A stretch of DNA of 64,000 bases. Origin: Ascaphus truei (taxonomy: Eukaryota > Chordata > Amphibia > Anura > Ascaphidae). The notes under the pieces were generated by a model. The model did no database searches. It worked only from the letters and a program-made list of their open reading frames with translations, and was not told the DNA's origin. The position numbers and the translations under genes were made by a program. Of this stretch, positions 11,088-23,619 are shown one piece after another. Location of the stretch: positions 45,289,664 to 45,353,663 of the forward strand of contig CM071573.1 of assembly GCA_036426205.1 (NCBI GenBank), read 5' to 3'. The number at the start of each line of letters is the position of its first letter. Within the stretch, counting starts at the first letter, position 1.

Positions 11088-11275
11088 TACACAGGGGGGA
11101 GGGATAGGTTTCAGTCACAGATAAGTCAAGATGCTCTGTTTAAGTAAAAACCTTTCTTGCTTTATTCAATGTACCATCGCCAGAATAAGAGATCAATGTA
11201 TCTCGAAAGCTCAAACAAATAAAAGCATTTCGTTAGCCACAGAATGGTATCGTCTATTCGTTTTTGATTTTATAT
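11088..11275 (+). mobile_element. PLE-type terminal repeat, plus orientation
   Basis: It reads in reverse complement against 58118-58300, sharing AGTAAAAACCTTTCTTGCTT and CATTTCGTTAGCCACAGAA. A five-base-pair hairpin, GAGAT (11189-11193) with ATCTC (11200-11204), is followed at once by GAAAGCTC, the hammerhead-like layout discussed in the findings. It is a family of at least four copies here. Confidence 0.6.
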
Positions 11276-11545
11276 ATATTTTTATATATATATATATATA
11301 AAATGAAAAACAGGGCACGCACAAAACAAAATAAAAAATAATGGTAAAAGGAGGGTGCATACTGTCCAAAAAGATAAAGGAAAAAAGGGACAGTCACTCC
11401 TATATGCAGAAAGGTGAAATGTATTGACTGAACGTTTCGTCAATACATTTCACTTTTTTGCATAAAGTAGTGCCTGTCCCTTTAAAAAAAAAAAATATAC
11501 ATATACATATACATAACATATATATATATATATATATATTTACAC
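11276..11545. repeat. TA tracts and a repeat with a 15-bp hairpin
   Basis: TA tracts lie at 11265-11300 and 11500-11540. Between them, 11414-11428 and 11439-11453 form a perfect 15-bp stem around a 10-nt loop holding CGTTTCG. This word is shared with the other GAAAC termini. Confidence 0.7.
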
Positions 11546-11699
11546 AAACCTATAGAATTTGGCATTTAATACTTAATGGATATTTTCAGTAGTTAATTGA
11601 AGAGATGCTCAGGGCCACTGAGGCTTCTGACACAGACACTGCTTTCACACAATAATCTATATATAAATACGGCAATCAGCTTATATAAGTTTTTGTTTA

Positions 11700-11905
11700 G
11701 TAAAGCATGAGAAACATTGTAGCAATACTGATACACGCATCAACGGAAATAATACAAAGTAACAGACACAATGTTTCGGAGATGTCCCCTTCGTCAGGGC
11801 TGACATTGTTTCCATTCGATATTCAAAGCTATATTTCCACTGACACAAATATCAGCTCATCCATATACCGTATAAATAAAGTGTTACGCCAGCTCACCTT
11901 GGCCA
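11700..11905 (-). mobile_element. PLE-type terminus with hammerhead-like motif
   Basis: At 11768-11809 the minus strand reads CTGACGA, a GGGGA...TCC stem, then GAAACATTGT. The whole is closed by a perfect seven-base-pair outer stem, ACAATGT with ACATTGT. No coding sequence is attached. Assignment is by likeness to the other termini in the window. Confidence 0.5.
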
Positions 11906-12017
11906 CTTTTTACAGTGCATAATGTTAAGTTGACATTTGTTTTCAAGGTTGAATTCCCACGTATCTCATTACCCAGTCACTGCCAGATAAGCTTAGCAAT
12001 GCATTACAGCACAATTA

Positions 12018-12042
12018 GTCTCTCTCTCTCTCTCTCTCTCTG
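12018..12042. repeat. CT microsatellite
   Basis: Uninterrupted TC dinucleotides. Confidence 0.95.
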
Positions 12043-12865
12043 GCATCAAAGAGGTTAACATTGCCATTCATCTTGCACTGTTTCCTGATAAAGATCCATC
12101 TTCTTCTAGTAGATCTGACCTAAGGTGAGGTGTCAAGCGAACAAATTACCGACTCTCATTCATATTCCAAACGTATCTATAAATAGCTTGTTTTATTGCT
12201 CAGCTGATCCCCAGATGCACAGGGATAAATAAATCTATCCTATAAGAAAATATACTGATGCATAATTCTTTTTTTTCTTGTAAGCTTTGCTTGATCTAGG
12301 AAATCAAAAAGCGATGAAGCAGCATTCTGTTGAATTATTCATATCAAAATAACAAAAATGCCACGGGTGCAAGGTATGTTTAGATACAACACTAGATTAT
12401 CCCTGTCATTTCAAACCACTGACAGCTAATTTGTTTCCAATACTAAAAATGCTGCTGTTGGCAAGAGTGAGACTAATGAAGGTGACTGGGGGGGGGGGAG
12501 GTTGGACGTAGCGGAGGATTGAGACACTGATCTGCTACACTGCTTGTTGTCATACATTAGTACCAGGCAACTTAACCTTTAGGTCTGTGAATTATGTAGG
12601 ATCTTATTGAATTATTTTTATTAAGATCAATGCACTTTATGTAAGGAAGATAAGGTTAACCTGGTATAAATAATAAAAAAGGAGCTATCATATTTAAATA
12701 AAGGGTCTGCACAGGTCTCTTACTAATTACATCTGAAAAATGAAATTGTCTAATAATTATTACTAGTTATAAATATTGTGTGTGGATGAAAATATGTATA
12801 ATGTAATAAGGGCAAGAAAAGATAATAAAACCAGGCATTATGTAGGGTCTATGACTTCACACTGT
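12043..12865. other. No recognised element
   Basis: Repeat-poor apart from a G-run near 12488. There is no open frame of note. Confidence 0.4.
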
Positions 12866-13197
12866 GGGGGCTATGCACAAAGCAGTGGTAAGTAATTTAA
12901 AGTGAGATAAATGCCTTAAAAGCACGATTCTGCCTGCTGCTTGCTTCACAAAGCAGTGATAACACTGCAGTATCGTGCTTACAAGGCATTTTTTCACCAA
13001 AACACAGTCCGTGATAAAAAATGTGTACGATCAGGCAAAAAAAGGCAAACACACCTTTTTTTGCCAGTCAGCGTGATTCACAAAGCAGTGATAAGTGAAT
13101 CGTACTTTAAAAGCTCACCATTTCTTTTCACCAGCTAAAGGCTGGCACAAAAGAGATGGAGACATGAATAAAAGCATTGTTTATATTTTTTTGCACA

Positions 13198-13425
13198 GCG
13201 GTGGGTGTCCTCGGGTGGTTCGTACGGGTGTCCAAGGGGGCCTCTGGTGGTCCGTGCAGGTGTCCGGGGGCCTCCAGGTGGTCCCCACAGTGTCCGGTGG
13301 CCCCATAGGGGTGACTGGGTGGTTCCCGCTGGTGTCTGGGGGTCCTCGGGTGGTTCCCGCGTGTGTCTGGGGGTCCTCGGTGGTCTCGGCAGGTGTCCGG
13401 GGGTCCCCGCTGGACTGCGGTACCA
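13198..13425. repeat. GC-rich minisatellite in the left arm of copy B
   Basis: Roughly 30-bp units based on GGTGTCCGGGGGTCCTCGG. A related inverted stretch is at 15120-15290 in the right arm. Four overlapping open frames over it (up to 141 codons) are repeat artefacts. Confidence 0.8.
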
Positions 13426-13740
13426 ATCCTGTGCCCAAAAAAACACAACAGCCAATACTTTGGAATAAATATACCCTCCCCCCCTGCCCCCTAACACATA
13501 CAGTACAGTAATGGGCAAAATTACTATTATCCAGATATGGATAATAGTGCATTTGCCCATTTAAAATAAAACATTAACAAGCATAAATAAAGTAAATAAA
13601 ACTTGCACTCACCCCTGCCAGGCTGCCACGATGAAGGACGTCCTCATCTTCATCCCCGTCCATGTCCTCCGTTGCCACAAACAATACAGTACTATCAAAC
13701 ATACAATCTAATGTAGCAGTTAATATAGTATGTAACTATG

Positions 13741-13762
13741 TGACGTCACAGGCCATATAAAA
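13741..13762 (+). promoter_or_regulatory. CRE plus TATA promoter-like cassette in copy B
   Basis: TGACGTCA at 13741-13748 and ATATAAAA at 13755-13762, with CAGGCC between them as in copy A. Downstream, GGACCTCCTC and ACAGATGAAGATG (13814-13849 area) are also found in copy C in the same order. This suggests a conserved transcribed leader. Confidence 0.5.
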
Positions 13763-14880
13763 GCCCGTGCAGCCTCATTTGACGGCAAGAAACTGAGGAG
13801 GTAGGACCTCCTCCACAATAGGATTACAATTCCGTTACAGATGAAGATGAAAAAGAAGATACAGAAGAAGAAGAAGCCCACAAATGAATTACAATTAACA
13901 GATGAAGAAAAGGACTTTGGACTTTACCTGTGGCCCGTTGCTGTTTGGGATCGTGATTTGGTTTTGGAGCTTCCTGAGACCCCTGGAATCGGAGGGTGAA
14001 GACATCTAAAGGTAAGAAAAAACATTGAATGTATGTTATTTTTCATTGTATTTTATTCTCTTGTAATTTTTTGGAATGCCCATTGATTGCAAATGTATAT
14101 ATGTATGCCCCATTAGGGCTATACATAAATACAGTGACATATTTTGGCAAATGCTTGCTTTTATGTATTTTGAATGTATTTTGGTACTTTTTTTTAATGC
14201 TATTTATTTTGTGTTTTGATTTTGTATGCTGGCATTTTTGGTGGTGTTTTCTATGGAATATTTCAGGGGTGTCTTTGGTGTTTGCTTTTTAATTGTGGGT
14301 TAGTTTAGCTATTTTTCATTTGAATTATGGTGTTTATTTGGAGCTTTCTTTTATTTACCGGTATTGATGTATTTGTTTTGGTGTTTTAATTGTTCATTCT
14401 GGTGTTTAATTGGTATTTGCTTAATTGAATGGTGGGAATGTTGTGTTTACTTGCTTATTGTTGTTTATTTGGTGATTTGTTTTTAATGCCTTTGATATTG
14501 TTTGTGATTGGTTTATTTTTAGGTTGACCATTGACTGGCATAGTGTGAAATCATGTCCATATTATATGGGCATGATGTACCAAGTGCCAATAAATTGTTT
14601 TCTTGGCATTAGTAATGTATTGATTTTTCTACTGTATTTTGGATATTTTTTGGGGGGGCCTTCATCATGTATTGCTATAGTTGTAAATCATGCCCATATT
14701 ATATGAGCATGATGTAACCATTGTACCAATGAATGGGTGGAGGGTGTGGGTAGTTGCCTGGGGAGGGTGGTTAGGCCTCCTGGGTGGGTAGTGAGGGAGG
14801 TGGGTTAACTCCTTAATTACTATAGCAGTTACTAATTGCTAAGGTGATTAAGGGGACGTTAGATTGGATTTTTGAGGACA

Positions 14881-14946
14881 ATGGAGGACATGGGCGGTGA
14901 TGAGGATGAAGGCGGCCTTCATCGTGGCAGCCTGGCAGGGGTGAGT
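14881..14946 (+). other. Exon-like segment ending in a splice donor
   Basis: An ATG opens 20 codons (MEDMGGDEDEGGLHRGSLAG) that run straight into GTGAGT at 14941. The inverted left arm (about 13610-13680, minus) and copy C (about 55110-55165, minus) carry the same segment with GATGAAGATGAGGA, CTTCATCGTGGCAGCC and the GTGAGTG donor preserved. No downstream exon was identified. It may equally be a structural part of the transposon arm. Confidence 0.35.
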
Positions 14947-15975
14947 GCAAGCTTTATTTACTTTATTTCTGCTTGTTAATGTTGTATTTTAAATGGGCAA
15001 ATGCACTATTATCCATATCTGGATAATAGTAATTTTACCCATTACTGTACTGTATGTGTTATGGGGGAGGAGAGGTGTATTTATTTCAAAGTATCGGTTC
15101 GTGTTTTTTTAGGGGGCACATGATTGGTACCGAAGTCCAGTGGGGAGCCCCGGACAGCCGAAGAGACCACCCAGACACCCAGACACCCATGGGGACCATC
15201 CGAGGACCCCCAGACACAATTGGGGACCACCCGAAGGCCCACAGATATCTGCAAGGACCACCCAAAGCCCCCCGCCGGCCTATAGTATCAATCCTGTGCT
15301 TTAAAAAAAAAAATACTTTTATGTATGTTAGGGGGGTATATGTGTTGTTGTGGGCACAGGGGGTGGGTGGGTAGTACATATTGTAATGTTTATTGGGGGC
15401 AATTGCACACTATTAATAAAAGTTACTTTGAAGCAGCTTCATTACCATAGCGGATAGCCGCTACGGTAATGAATTATTTTATATTGTTATGTATATTTTG
15501 ATACCAGCGTACATGAGCAGGGGATCTCCTAAGCTGAACCGGATTGGTTATAGCCTCGGGCCCCCCTAATTCATGAGATAAAGGCCCCATTATGGGGTGC
15601 TGGTATCCCCCTGCATGATTTAAATCCCCCGGTCACGTGAGAGATTTAAAAGCACAGGGGATACCAGCTCAGGAGACCCCCTGCACATGTACACTTAAAT
15701 GTATATTTATACTGTGCGACCGCCTGTAAGAGCCGTGCATGGAGATGCAACGTCCCCATGCAGCTCATACAGGCTGTTTTTTTTATTATAAGCTATCGTG
15801 CTGTAGAATTGACAGCACGATAGCAGGGGGAAAAAACAAGTAGCGTGATCAGACAAAAAAATGCCCCACTTCTTAGTGAATCCCGCGTTTGGCTTCATTT
15901 CTTAAAGCACGATTGAAACAATCTGAATCGGACGCAACAGCAATGATTTTTATCACTGCTTAGTGAATCGCCCCC

Positions 15976-16790
15976 TATGTATAAACAATGGGCAGACAGA
16001 GCTATCCATGTGACCCTAATCTGCTTTCAACTTGTATTTTTCTGCTCATTTAGACCTTGCTGACCCAGAACATTTCTCTGAAGAGCTCTGCAGGCTCCCT
16101 GCAAGAGAGAACAGATTCATCAAGGGGTCTACATTACAAACAACTTGTAAAGGTTATTATTACTGTGCCCTGCTTTGCTATAAAGGGTTCCCTGAAGTAA
16201 ACCTTGAACTTTTGAAGGCCCTTTGAGGCCTATAAAAACATTGTTTACTTATAAAATCTTTCAGAGCCGTACATCAGAAAGTATACAGTAACTGGAACAA
16301 TTCTACATTTCAAGGGGTACTTGGAAAACTCAATCTCCTGCACTCTCATTTACAATATACAAAGATTTAGGCTTTATAATTGTAATTAAAATAATTACTG
16401 TGATGTTTCAGTAAACCCCACGGTGTAGCCCCAATCCCAGCTAGTCCTAAATCTTTCCCTCTGTAAAGGGCAAAACACAGGGAGGCTTTTTATAATTTTT
16501 TCATTAGCTGCTCCGAGAAAGGTATCATTTTTATACCCTAATTTGTACTTTGTCTTCTGCTTTTACCTCTGTTTATTTACAGAGGTCCAAAAGTGGAGGT
16601 TTGGTCATCAAACTGACATTATATCCTTGTAAAGCAGGTATCCCCTAACTCACTGCCGGAGGGGCCTGCTGTGCATTGGAAAGCAGGTTTGCTGACACTG
16701 CTTTCATTGAAAGGGTTAAACAAACACACTGCACTTCTGCTGACACCTCACCTACAACAAATATTTATCAGCAAGCCTCTCCTGCGTTTC
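15976..16790. other. No recognised element
   Basis: A 64-codon frame at 16032 follows a TTTCTGCTCATTTAG acceptor-like string, but no homology is evident and no partner exon was found. Confidence 0.4.
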
Positions 16791-16870
16791 AGGTGCTCAC
16801 TCTTGCAGGTGCTCACTCTTGCAGCTGCTCACTCTTGCAGCTGCTCACTCTTGCAGCTGCTCACTCCTGC
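16791..16870. repeat. 16-bp minisatellite, five units
   Basis: Five tandem units of AGSTGCTCACTCTTGC with only a few substitutions. The apparent alanine/cysteine/leucine-rich proteins in two frames result from this repeat. Confidence 0.92.
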
Positions 16871-19204
16871 AGCGCATTCATAGCCAGTCATACATTACCT
16901 ATTGGAAAGTTGGAGCTAGGTGTGGAAAGTTGCTTGAGTCCCCATAGTTATTATACATACAGTAGAAGCCTCAGGAAATGCTTCCCTGATGCAGTGAGCT
17001 GGGTTCTTCACAACATGGCCTCAGGTCTCCCTTTGCGAACAAGCTGAATTGCTTCTTAGAGGTTCTATTACCAATCCTTTTATGGTACCTGTACATCTAC
17101 TTTCCCTCCAGAAGCCTCTCATAAGGTAAGACCTCAACTCCTCCATATCATTCTGCTCTGTCTTGTTGGGTGCCTGTGATTCCCTGAACTATTAGCCCAG
17201 CTGCAATGCCCTTTGGAGGCTTGTGTTGTCCTGTGTGCCACCTGTTATATTAGACCTAAAAGCTCAAGGGTGCCATTAATCAAAGTATCCCAGCTGCAAA
17301 AGTGATGCAAAACACAGCACCCGGATAGAAATAATAGAAGATGCCACCGATTTGAATAGGATTTTTTTTAATGTAATATATCTGGTAAAGTTTTCTTACA
17401 GCATTATAGCACCCATTTTGCATCCAGGGGTCTATGATAATCAGACCCCAATGCTATACACCTTCAAACACCCTAAATATTGGCTTGCATATCTAATAAT
17501 AGTTTGCCATTTACATTGCAAATATCTGATACTCTATTATAATAATACCAGTTGAGCTACAAATGAAACTTTCTGGTATTTGCTCATCCCTTTGACTTTC
17601 TTCCCTGGAAGATATGCTATGAATTTCCATGAAGACTCTACCCACGTATCTGAACCTTATAAAACCCCATATTATTCATCATAAATCAAAGGCTTGTTAT
17701 TTCAGAATAGTAGCTCTCCTAGGACTGCAGTTACACACAGAATTAAAGAACTGTGGTCTTCAGGTTGTGTTCATGGGATTTAGCAGGCAAGATACAAATT
17801 CGTTTTGCAATGTCGGACAGCTGTGTCCTAGGATGGTCAGTAGTGGCTGTTATGGCCCGTAGTATGTAAACAAACCACGTTCATCTCTGTATACATGTGG
17901 TCATTGGGGGAAAAAAAAATCAAACTTGGACTTCAGTTCTATTAAATTGGACACAAACATGAAAATTATACTCTGACTGGCATAAAGTAGCTTTCTGTTT
18001 CTGAAGTAATATGTAGTAATATGACATGAGCTTTTTGTTTTGTTCCAGACATCTTATAAGATGACACTTACAGCTAGAACATAACTGACACCTGTTGAAC
18101 CAGATGTCTTTATACCGTGACAGACTATCTTATAATTTAGAAACATCTGCATTAAAGATGGGCTTGGAATTCATACTTTGCCCAAACCTCATTTTATTAA
18201 CAGGACTTTTGAGATTAAAATAATTTGCTGAGCTAACTCGGATGTACAGCATGTTTCTATTAATGCACTGCCACACGTTAACATTACCAGTAATTACAAA
18301 AGGGCATGTTGCATTAATCAAACAAACCACAGACCAGCTGAATAGAAAGCAGACAGCAGTATTCCTCACAAACCTACTGTAGTAATAGTAAGTTAATCAG
18401 TCACTGCAAAATCATAAACAAGTTAGTCATTTGCCAATTATTATTTAATGAACCACATACTGTAGTAATTCTCTACCATAGTTTACCCACTCATTGTTCA
18501 TCGTAAAATTGAAATAACCCTATTATTTGCAGACGAATTACAATGCGAGTGCTGATGTTTGTTGTGAATTAAGATAATATTTTACCAGAACTCTGAGGTC
18601 ACTCGGTAAAAGGAATACTATTACTGTTATTAGGAAATGTGTCATCGGCTATCTTTGGGTATCTTTTCAGTGGGATTTGTTTTTGATAAATGAATAGTTA
18701 CTAACATTTGGGTAATTATAAGCAACATGATTCTGCCAGATGTTTAAACATGACCAGGCTTATTCTAACATTACTGCAGGTATCCAAAACAGCACCAGGC
18801 TTACAATAGGAAAGGAACACTATAGAAACCTATAGGGTTTTTTACTTTGAAAAATCAAGGGAAATTAGTTCAAATTTATGAGGTGCAGCAGGAAGGATTT
18901 GAAAAATACTCCCATAGTAATGTCAGTAAATAAATATAAAACCCTGTTTAGGTTTAATCATTGACAGAAAGGGTTATGGAATGTTTAGTTATTGTTTTTT
19001 TGCACTATAATGTATGCAGAGAAGGCGTCACCAGGAGGCATCTGAAAGCATCAGGCAATATTGTAAACTGTTTGAGAACTGTGGGATCAGCATGATAACA
19101 TAGATTCGCCTAGGTTTTTATTTAATCTGAGGATGGATACAAATACAACCTCCGCTACTGCATCTGGATGATGCATTCCAAAGCTATTATAAGACTCCAA
19201 AAAC
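16871..19204. other. Repeat-poor stretch, nothing recognised
   Basis: About 2.3 kb without a recognisable transposon, long open frame or RNA gene. Candidate for ordinary intergenic, intronic or conserved non-coding DNA, which cannot be decided from one sequence. Confidence 0.4.
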
Positions 19205-19865
19205 CACTGTTTTTCAACCTTTTTTATGTTGTTAAGAACCCCTATAATTGTTTTGTTAAATTCTGAGGAGTCCCAACCCTCTCTAATAGCACATCTGAGA
19301 TCAGATGAATTGTAAGGAACCCCAACCCTCTCTAATAGCATGTCTAAGATCAGATGCATTGTAAAGAACCCCGACCCGCTTTAATTAATTTATTTATAAA
19401 AGTTTTTACCAGGAAATAATTAAAACTTACCTTTCGTTTTCAAGTATGTCCTGGGTACAAACTTATGATGGACTATATATAGATATATATATATATATAT
19501 ATAGTTCATATATTATATAGAGATATATTATAGATATATAATATATATATGAGAGTGATATATATATAACTAATATTACATGGGCATATGTGAAACAGGG
19601 TTATACATTAAATATGAAGACATTGCATGAACAGTTAAAGATAAAGTAAGTTATAGGCGTATGTAACAGTTACAGACCACATTCAAATGTGAGACAGCTT
19701 TAGTTTAGAAAGAACTTAGACTCATGGTGGTTAATAGCGCGTGAGATCAGATGCATTGTAAAGTCTTCTGGATTTGGCACAATTTTCACCTGACAATTGC
19801 AGGGATCTGTTTAGGGATGCTCGGAGAATCCAAGGCTTGCTAAGAGCCCCTGTTGAAAAACATTG
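19205..19865. mobile_element. hAT-like non-autonomous element, interrupted
   Basis: It begins CACTGTTTTTCAACC and ends GTTGAAAAACATTG, near-perfect inverted ends of hAT type. The 8-bp flanks CCAAAAAC (19197-19204) and CCCTAAAC (19866-19873) could be a decayed target duplication. Inside are about two 48-bp tandem units containing CCCAACCCTCTCTAATAGC. A relative with four units is at 53477-53745. An L2 tail is inserted at about 19384-19730. Confidence 0.7.
19384..19730 (-). mobile_element. L2-like LINE 3' tail
   Basis: Minus-strand copy of the tail seen at 2349, 31968 and 63640 (TTTCGTTTTCAAGTATGTCC, AACTTAGACT). It contains a TA tract at about 19478-19570 and splits the surrounding hAT element. 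Confidence 0.75.
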
Positions 19866-19873
19866 CCCTAAAC

Positions 19874-20255
19874 CATTGGTGCACAAACTTTTTTTGCTGC
19901 GCCCCCCTGTCTGCTCTCTTCCGTTGTGCACCCCCCTCTCCTTGCCTCGCGCAGCTTCAAATGACGTTGTGGGGCCGTGTGACGTCACGTTACGTGACCC
20001 GCTGCGTCATTTGACGTCATGTTACCAAGGCAACCGTGATGTCACATGACCCCACAACGTCATTTCACGCCGCGTTGCCATGTCACGCGTCCTGAAGCTG
20101 GCTGAATCCCGGTAAGTAGTGGTTGCAGAGGCCTTGCGCATTCTCCAGGCATTTCATTTAAATTCCTTGGGGAGGATCGCGGGACCTCTGCAACTGCCCA
20201 CACCCCCCCCCCAAAAAAATCAGGGGGGGTGCTCCCCCCAGTTTGCGCACCGCTG
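19874..20255. mobile_element. GC-rich hAT-like element, 382 bp
   Basis: The ends CATTGGTGCACAAAC and GTTTGCGCACCGCTG are inverted, and the element lies between perfect 8-bp duplications CCCTAAAC (19866-19873 and 20256-20263). The 8-bp duplication is the hAT hallmark. The interior is CpG-rich with several TGACGT words. It landed exactly against the right end of the previous hAT element. A relative lies at 52416-52707. Confidence 0.9.
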
Positions 20256-20263
20256 CCCTAAAC

Positions 20264-20947
20264 TACTAGCAACACCAAGATTTGTCATAATCGTTGCTCT
20301 ACTAACATAATCATGACCACCCCTAATAGAAAGTCACCTGGATCTCACGTTTTCCACCCTCAACAAAAACCTGATAGATTTATCCGAAAACTAAAACACT
20401 TTTATATATTTTCAGCGTGACAATATGACTAAAACCGGAGATAATCTGTTCTCTTAAGATTTCATAAAGTAACGACATTGTGTGTTGCTTCTATTATTGA
20501 ACAATTCCTACTCTGTAATTTAGTTTCCTTGTATACAGCTGGGGGATTAATGGAATTCCGTGACTTTACTTAAACCGTGCAATTTAAGATTGCCGTTATA
20601 GAAATGTCATTTATACCAGTACTGGTAAAACTGTCATTGCCTCATAATGAAGTTATTTAAATGCCAACTTCCTTACAAACATTTCATGGAAATGCTCCTC
20701 TACTCTTTTCTACTGTTCCATCTCACTAATCTATTCTGAACGTTCGCCATACTGTAGGTGCATTTCAGGCTTTTGGCATTAATAGATTATTTTATTCACT
20801 GAAATGAACTTCCACTAATGATTTGATAATACAAGTTTGCTTTTGGACTACTGTAATATACAGTAGCGTTTTACATGTAACTGGTATATCTTTAAAAGAA
20901 AGTGTATAGAGTTTAGAATAGGGATTTTATGGGAGGGGAAAAGGTTA
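20264..20947. other. No recognised element
   Basis: AT-rich sequence without supported features. Confidence 0.4.
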
Positions 20948-20993
<46 letters not shown>

Positions 20994-21107
20994 GGAAATA
21001 GCTGTGATAGTGCAGAATAAATTCTGTATTAGGTGATACATTTTTTATTTGGACTAACAATGAATGTCTAGGACAAGCTTTCAAGAGTTCTCCTCTCTTC
21101 CTCAGGC

Positions 21108-21141
<34 letters not shown>

Positions 21142-21180
21142 ATATGATATATATATAATATCTATGTCTATATATGATAT
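20948..21180 (-). mobile_element. PLE-type terminus between GT/AT microsatellites
   Basis: GT/AT repeats (20948-20992) and TA repeats (21106-21180) flank a block whose minus strand reads CTGAGGAAGAGAGGAGAACTC then TTGAAAGCTTG. AAGAG (21083-21087) pairs with CTCTT (21095-21099) just before GAAAG. This is the same core-hairpin-GAAA order as at other loci. Confidence 0.5.
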
Positions 21181-21693
21181 TAAAAACACTCGTGTCTAAC
21201 AAAAAATATTGCCACCCAAAAATACATATTATACAGTAGAATATATATTATAGGTGAGGATTATGGTAATTTTTACACATTACATTGTATTGTCGGAACA
21301 AAAATACAGTGCAATTCTATTGAGATAATTAAACAAATAAAAAATATTGGCACATTCAAATTAATATAAATGATTATGATTATGGTCACATTTAAGGTGT
21401 AGATTTTCAAGAACATGTAACTGTGCAATATTACGGAAGCACAGAAAAGGCAATGTGTTATCCTGCGGAAAAGCTATGAGTGGCTAGGTAGATATAATGC
21501 ATGGGGTTGTCCCCCACATCCATGTCTTCATCCTTCCATTTGTAATCCTTTCTTCTATAGAGAAAGTGGACTGGAAAACCTGGACTGGATCATTCTGTCC
21601 CACTAACCTGGGTATAGTCGGCAAATGGAACAATATTTGTTATTTAAAAATGTTCACTTCTAGACTGCTTTCAATTTAAAGGGTCACAAGGTA

Positions 21694-21966
21694 CAGGTGC
21701 AGCCACCAGTATTAGATCACTTGCCTTGGAAAATCTGGGGCAATCTTACTGTAAATGCCTCCACATTTCTGTGAGATTCCTAATGGCCCATCGGATTAAC
21801 ACAGCGGGGGTTCCCTGTTGTCCCATTCAAACTGACTAGGACTGCAGGGACCCCGCTGTGTTAATCCGATTGGCCATTAGGAATCTCACAGAAATGTTGA
21901 GGCATTTACTATGAGATGCCATCATTTTTACCCAGGCAAGTGATCGGATAGTGGTAGCTGCATCTG
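21694..21966. mobile_element. Fold-back TA-target MITE, 273 bp
   Basis: Ends CAGGTGCAGCCACC and its diverged complement, flanked by TA (21692-21693, 21967-21968). The core is almost wholly self-complementary, with arms at about 21748-21810 and 21850-21911. A second copy is at 26244-26495. The TA target and CAG ends fit Tc1/mariner-type MITEs. Confidence 0.75.
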
Positions 21967-22035
21967 TATCTTATGGCATAGCACTGTGTAGTCAACATGG
22001 GCCTGCATGCATTATGGCTCATATTTACCATATGT

Positions 22036-22152
22036 GTTCTGTCATTAGACACCTTCTTGCAGTTGGAAACACAATTATTGACAGTTCTAGTTAATTGACT
22101 TTAATAGGCTGTAATGCGTCTTCCAACGCCAGAAGGCGTCTAATGGCAGAAC
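22036..22152. repeat. Inverted repeat, probable MITE
   Basis: GTTCTGTCATTAGACACCTT at 22036 pairs with AGGCGTCTAATGGCAGAAC at 22134-22152 with few mismatches. The loop is about 52 nt. Boundaries and target duplication are not clear. Confidence 0.55.
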
Positions 22153-23619
22153 ACTGCCCAGTGAATATTTCGGGTGGAACTTGCACTCGTTTCTTGGTTT
22201 TGGTTCTTAAAAATGTTTGTTTTGGTTTATTTTTTTTATATTTGACTAAATGATGAAAACAATCAGGAAGATACTAAAATATCACAGTGAAGCATGAAAA
22301 ATGCATAGCATAGGTATAACATGTTAAAAATGTTTAAGAAACTAAAATACTTTAAATAGATATGGCGGGAAACCGCTAGAGATTAATGCTTGGCCTGGGG
22401 ATCTGGTTTTAAATAATTTGTTCTACTAATCGTACTATGTTCTTATTTCACACGCTCGGTTTTGCTTATATCTAGTACACATGGCTCAATACATAAAGAT
22501 TTTACTGGCAACTCTCCCTAATTATCTTGGATATTCTCTGATGCTGTTTGGCTTTACATTTATTATTTTCTGCTACTTCCTGATAAAATTGACCTCAACC
22601 GATTGCAAACCGGTGGAACCTAAAAAATCTCCCTCATTTATTTCCCATATCTCACGTTATTCACATGTTCGCTATTAATGCTCGAGATATTTAATGCTTG
22701 AGATATTGCTGATTTACTTAATTTTTGCCTCAAGTATCTTTCATTTTGTTATATATTGTGTTAGCTGCTACTGTTCTTAATGCAGTTATGCTTTCCAACC
22801 TACAGTAGATATGCAAAGTTATTAAGCATATACATATCATTAAACACAAATACCAAAAAATAGTATAACGGCCAGAAAAGCTCTGAGTGCTGTTACTTTG
22901 TTGAAAATATAATATATATACGGCTATATCAGACTGCAAATCAAGCCTGTAACACCTTTGTTAATATTACAAACCACAGACATGCGCAAGGCTCCAAATA
23001 TGACTGATTCCTGAACCCCCTCCATTTAACACGTGGAGGAATATTCGTACTTATTAAAGCTCTTTTGTGTTTGTGACAGGTCAACAGATTATGGGACAAC
23101 ATATGAAAAGCTGAATGATAAAGTGGGATTAAAGACCATTTTGAGCTATCTCTATGTCTGCCCAACGAACAAGCGCAAGGTAAGAATATCCTTTAAATAT
23201 CCTGTTATTTAGGGCTGCCGTGGTTGGATAACCTTTCCTGTTCCTAAAGTCTATTATTGTTGACACAAGCCTTATGACTGTAGAAAAAATAAATAAAAAA
23301 ACAAATGGACATAGAAGCAATTTTGTGCCTTGCAGCCATTCCGCTGCTGTTGATGGAATGGCTCGTTAAGATTTTGGAAGTGGTGCCATAAATATATGTT
23401 TTTTTTGGAGGCTACCACATTTGCTGTGACACACTATTACAAGGGAAATGCTTCTTCATTGTTTGGCCTCTACAACACTGTCACTTTGCCTTGTTTAACC
23501 CCTGCCCTGCTAACTGTGAACTCCATTCAATATAATGAGTCCCTTCTGCCTGCAAAGGGGTTAAGTGGAGTTAGAAGACCAGATCATGGCACACTTTGAA
23601 CACGTACGCTTTTTTCATT
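22153..23619. other. No recognised element
   Basis: A 65-codon frame at 22481 encodes one hydrophobic stretch, but nothing ties it to a gene and I do not call it. Confidence 0.4.

Larger units (their letters stand above)
12866..15975 (+). mobile_element. 3.1-kb fold-back Harbinger-like element, copy B
   Basis: The left end GGGGGCTATGCACAAAGCAG and the right end, whose complement begins GGGGGCGATTCACTAAGCAG, mark both boundaries. TGT and TAT flank them, possibly a decayed 3-bp target duplication. Large parts of the arms are inverted copies: 13500-13680 pairs with 14870-15060, and 13410-13450 with 15095-15135. The centre carries a CRE/TATA cassette (13741), a leader-like segment ending CTAAAG|GTAAGA at 14012 and T-rich DNA. 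Hairpin modules lie at 14806-14856 and 15438-15473. No transposase frame was found, so it is non-autonomous. Confidence 0.7.

Noticed and set aside
13095..13560. Five overlapping frames up to 141 codons
   Set aside because: Produced by the GC minisatellite in copy B on both strands.
16676..17047. 123-codon frame with Ala/Cys/Leu repeats
   Set aside because: The repeat portion is the 16-bp minisatellite.
22481..22678. 65-codon frame with one hydrophobic segment as a small membrane protein
   Set aside because: Short, AT-rich, no homology that I recognise and no supporting context.
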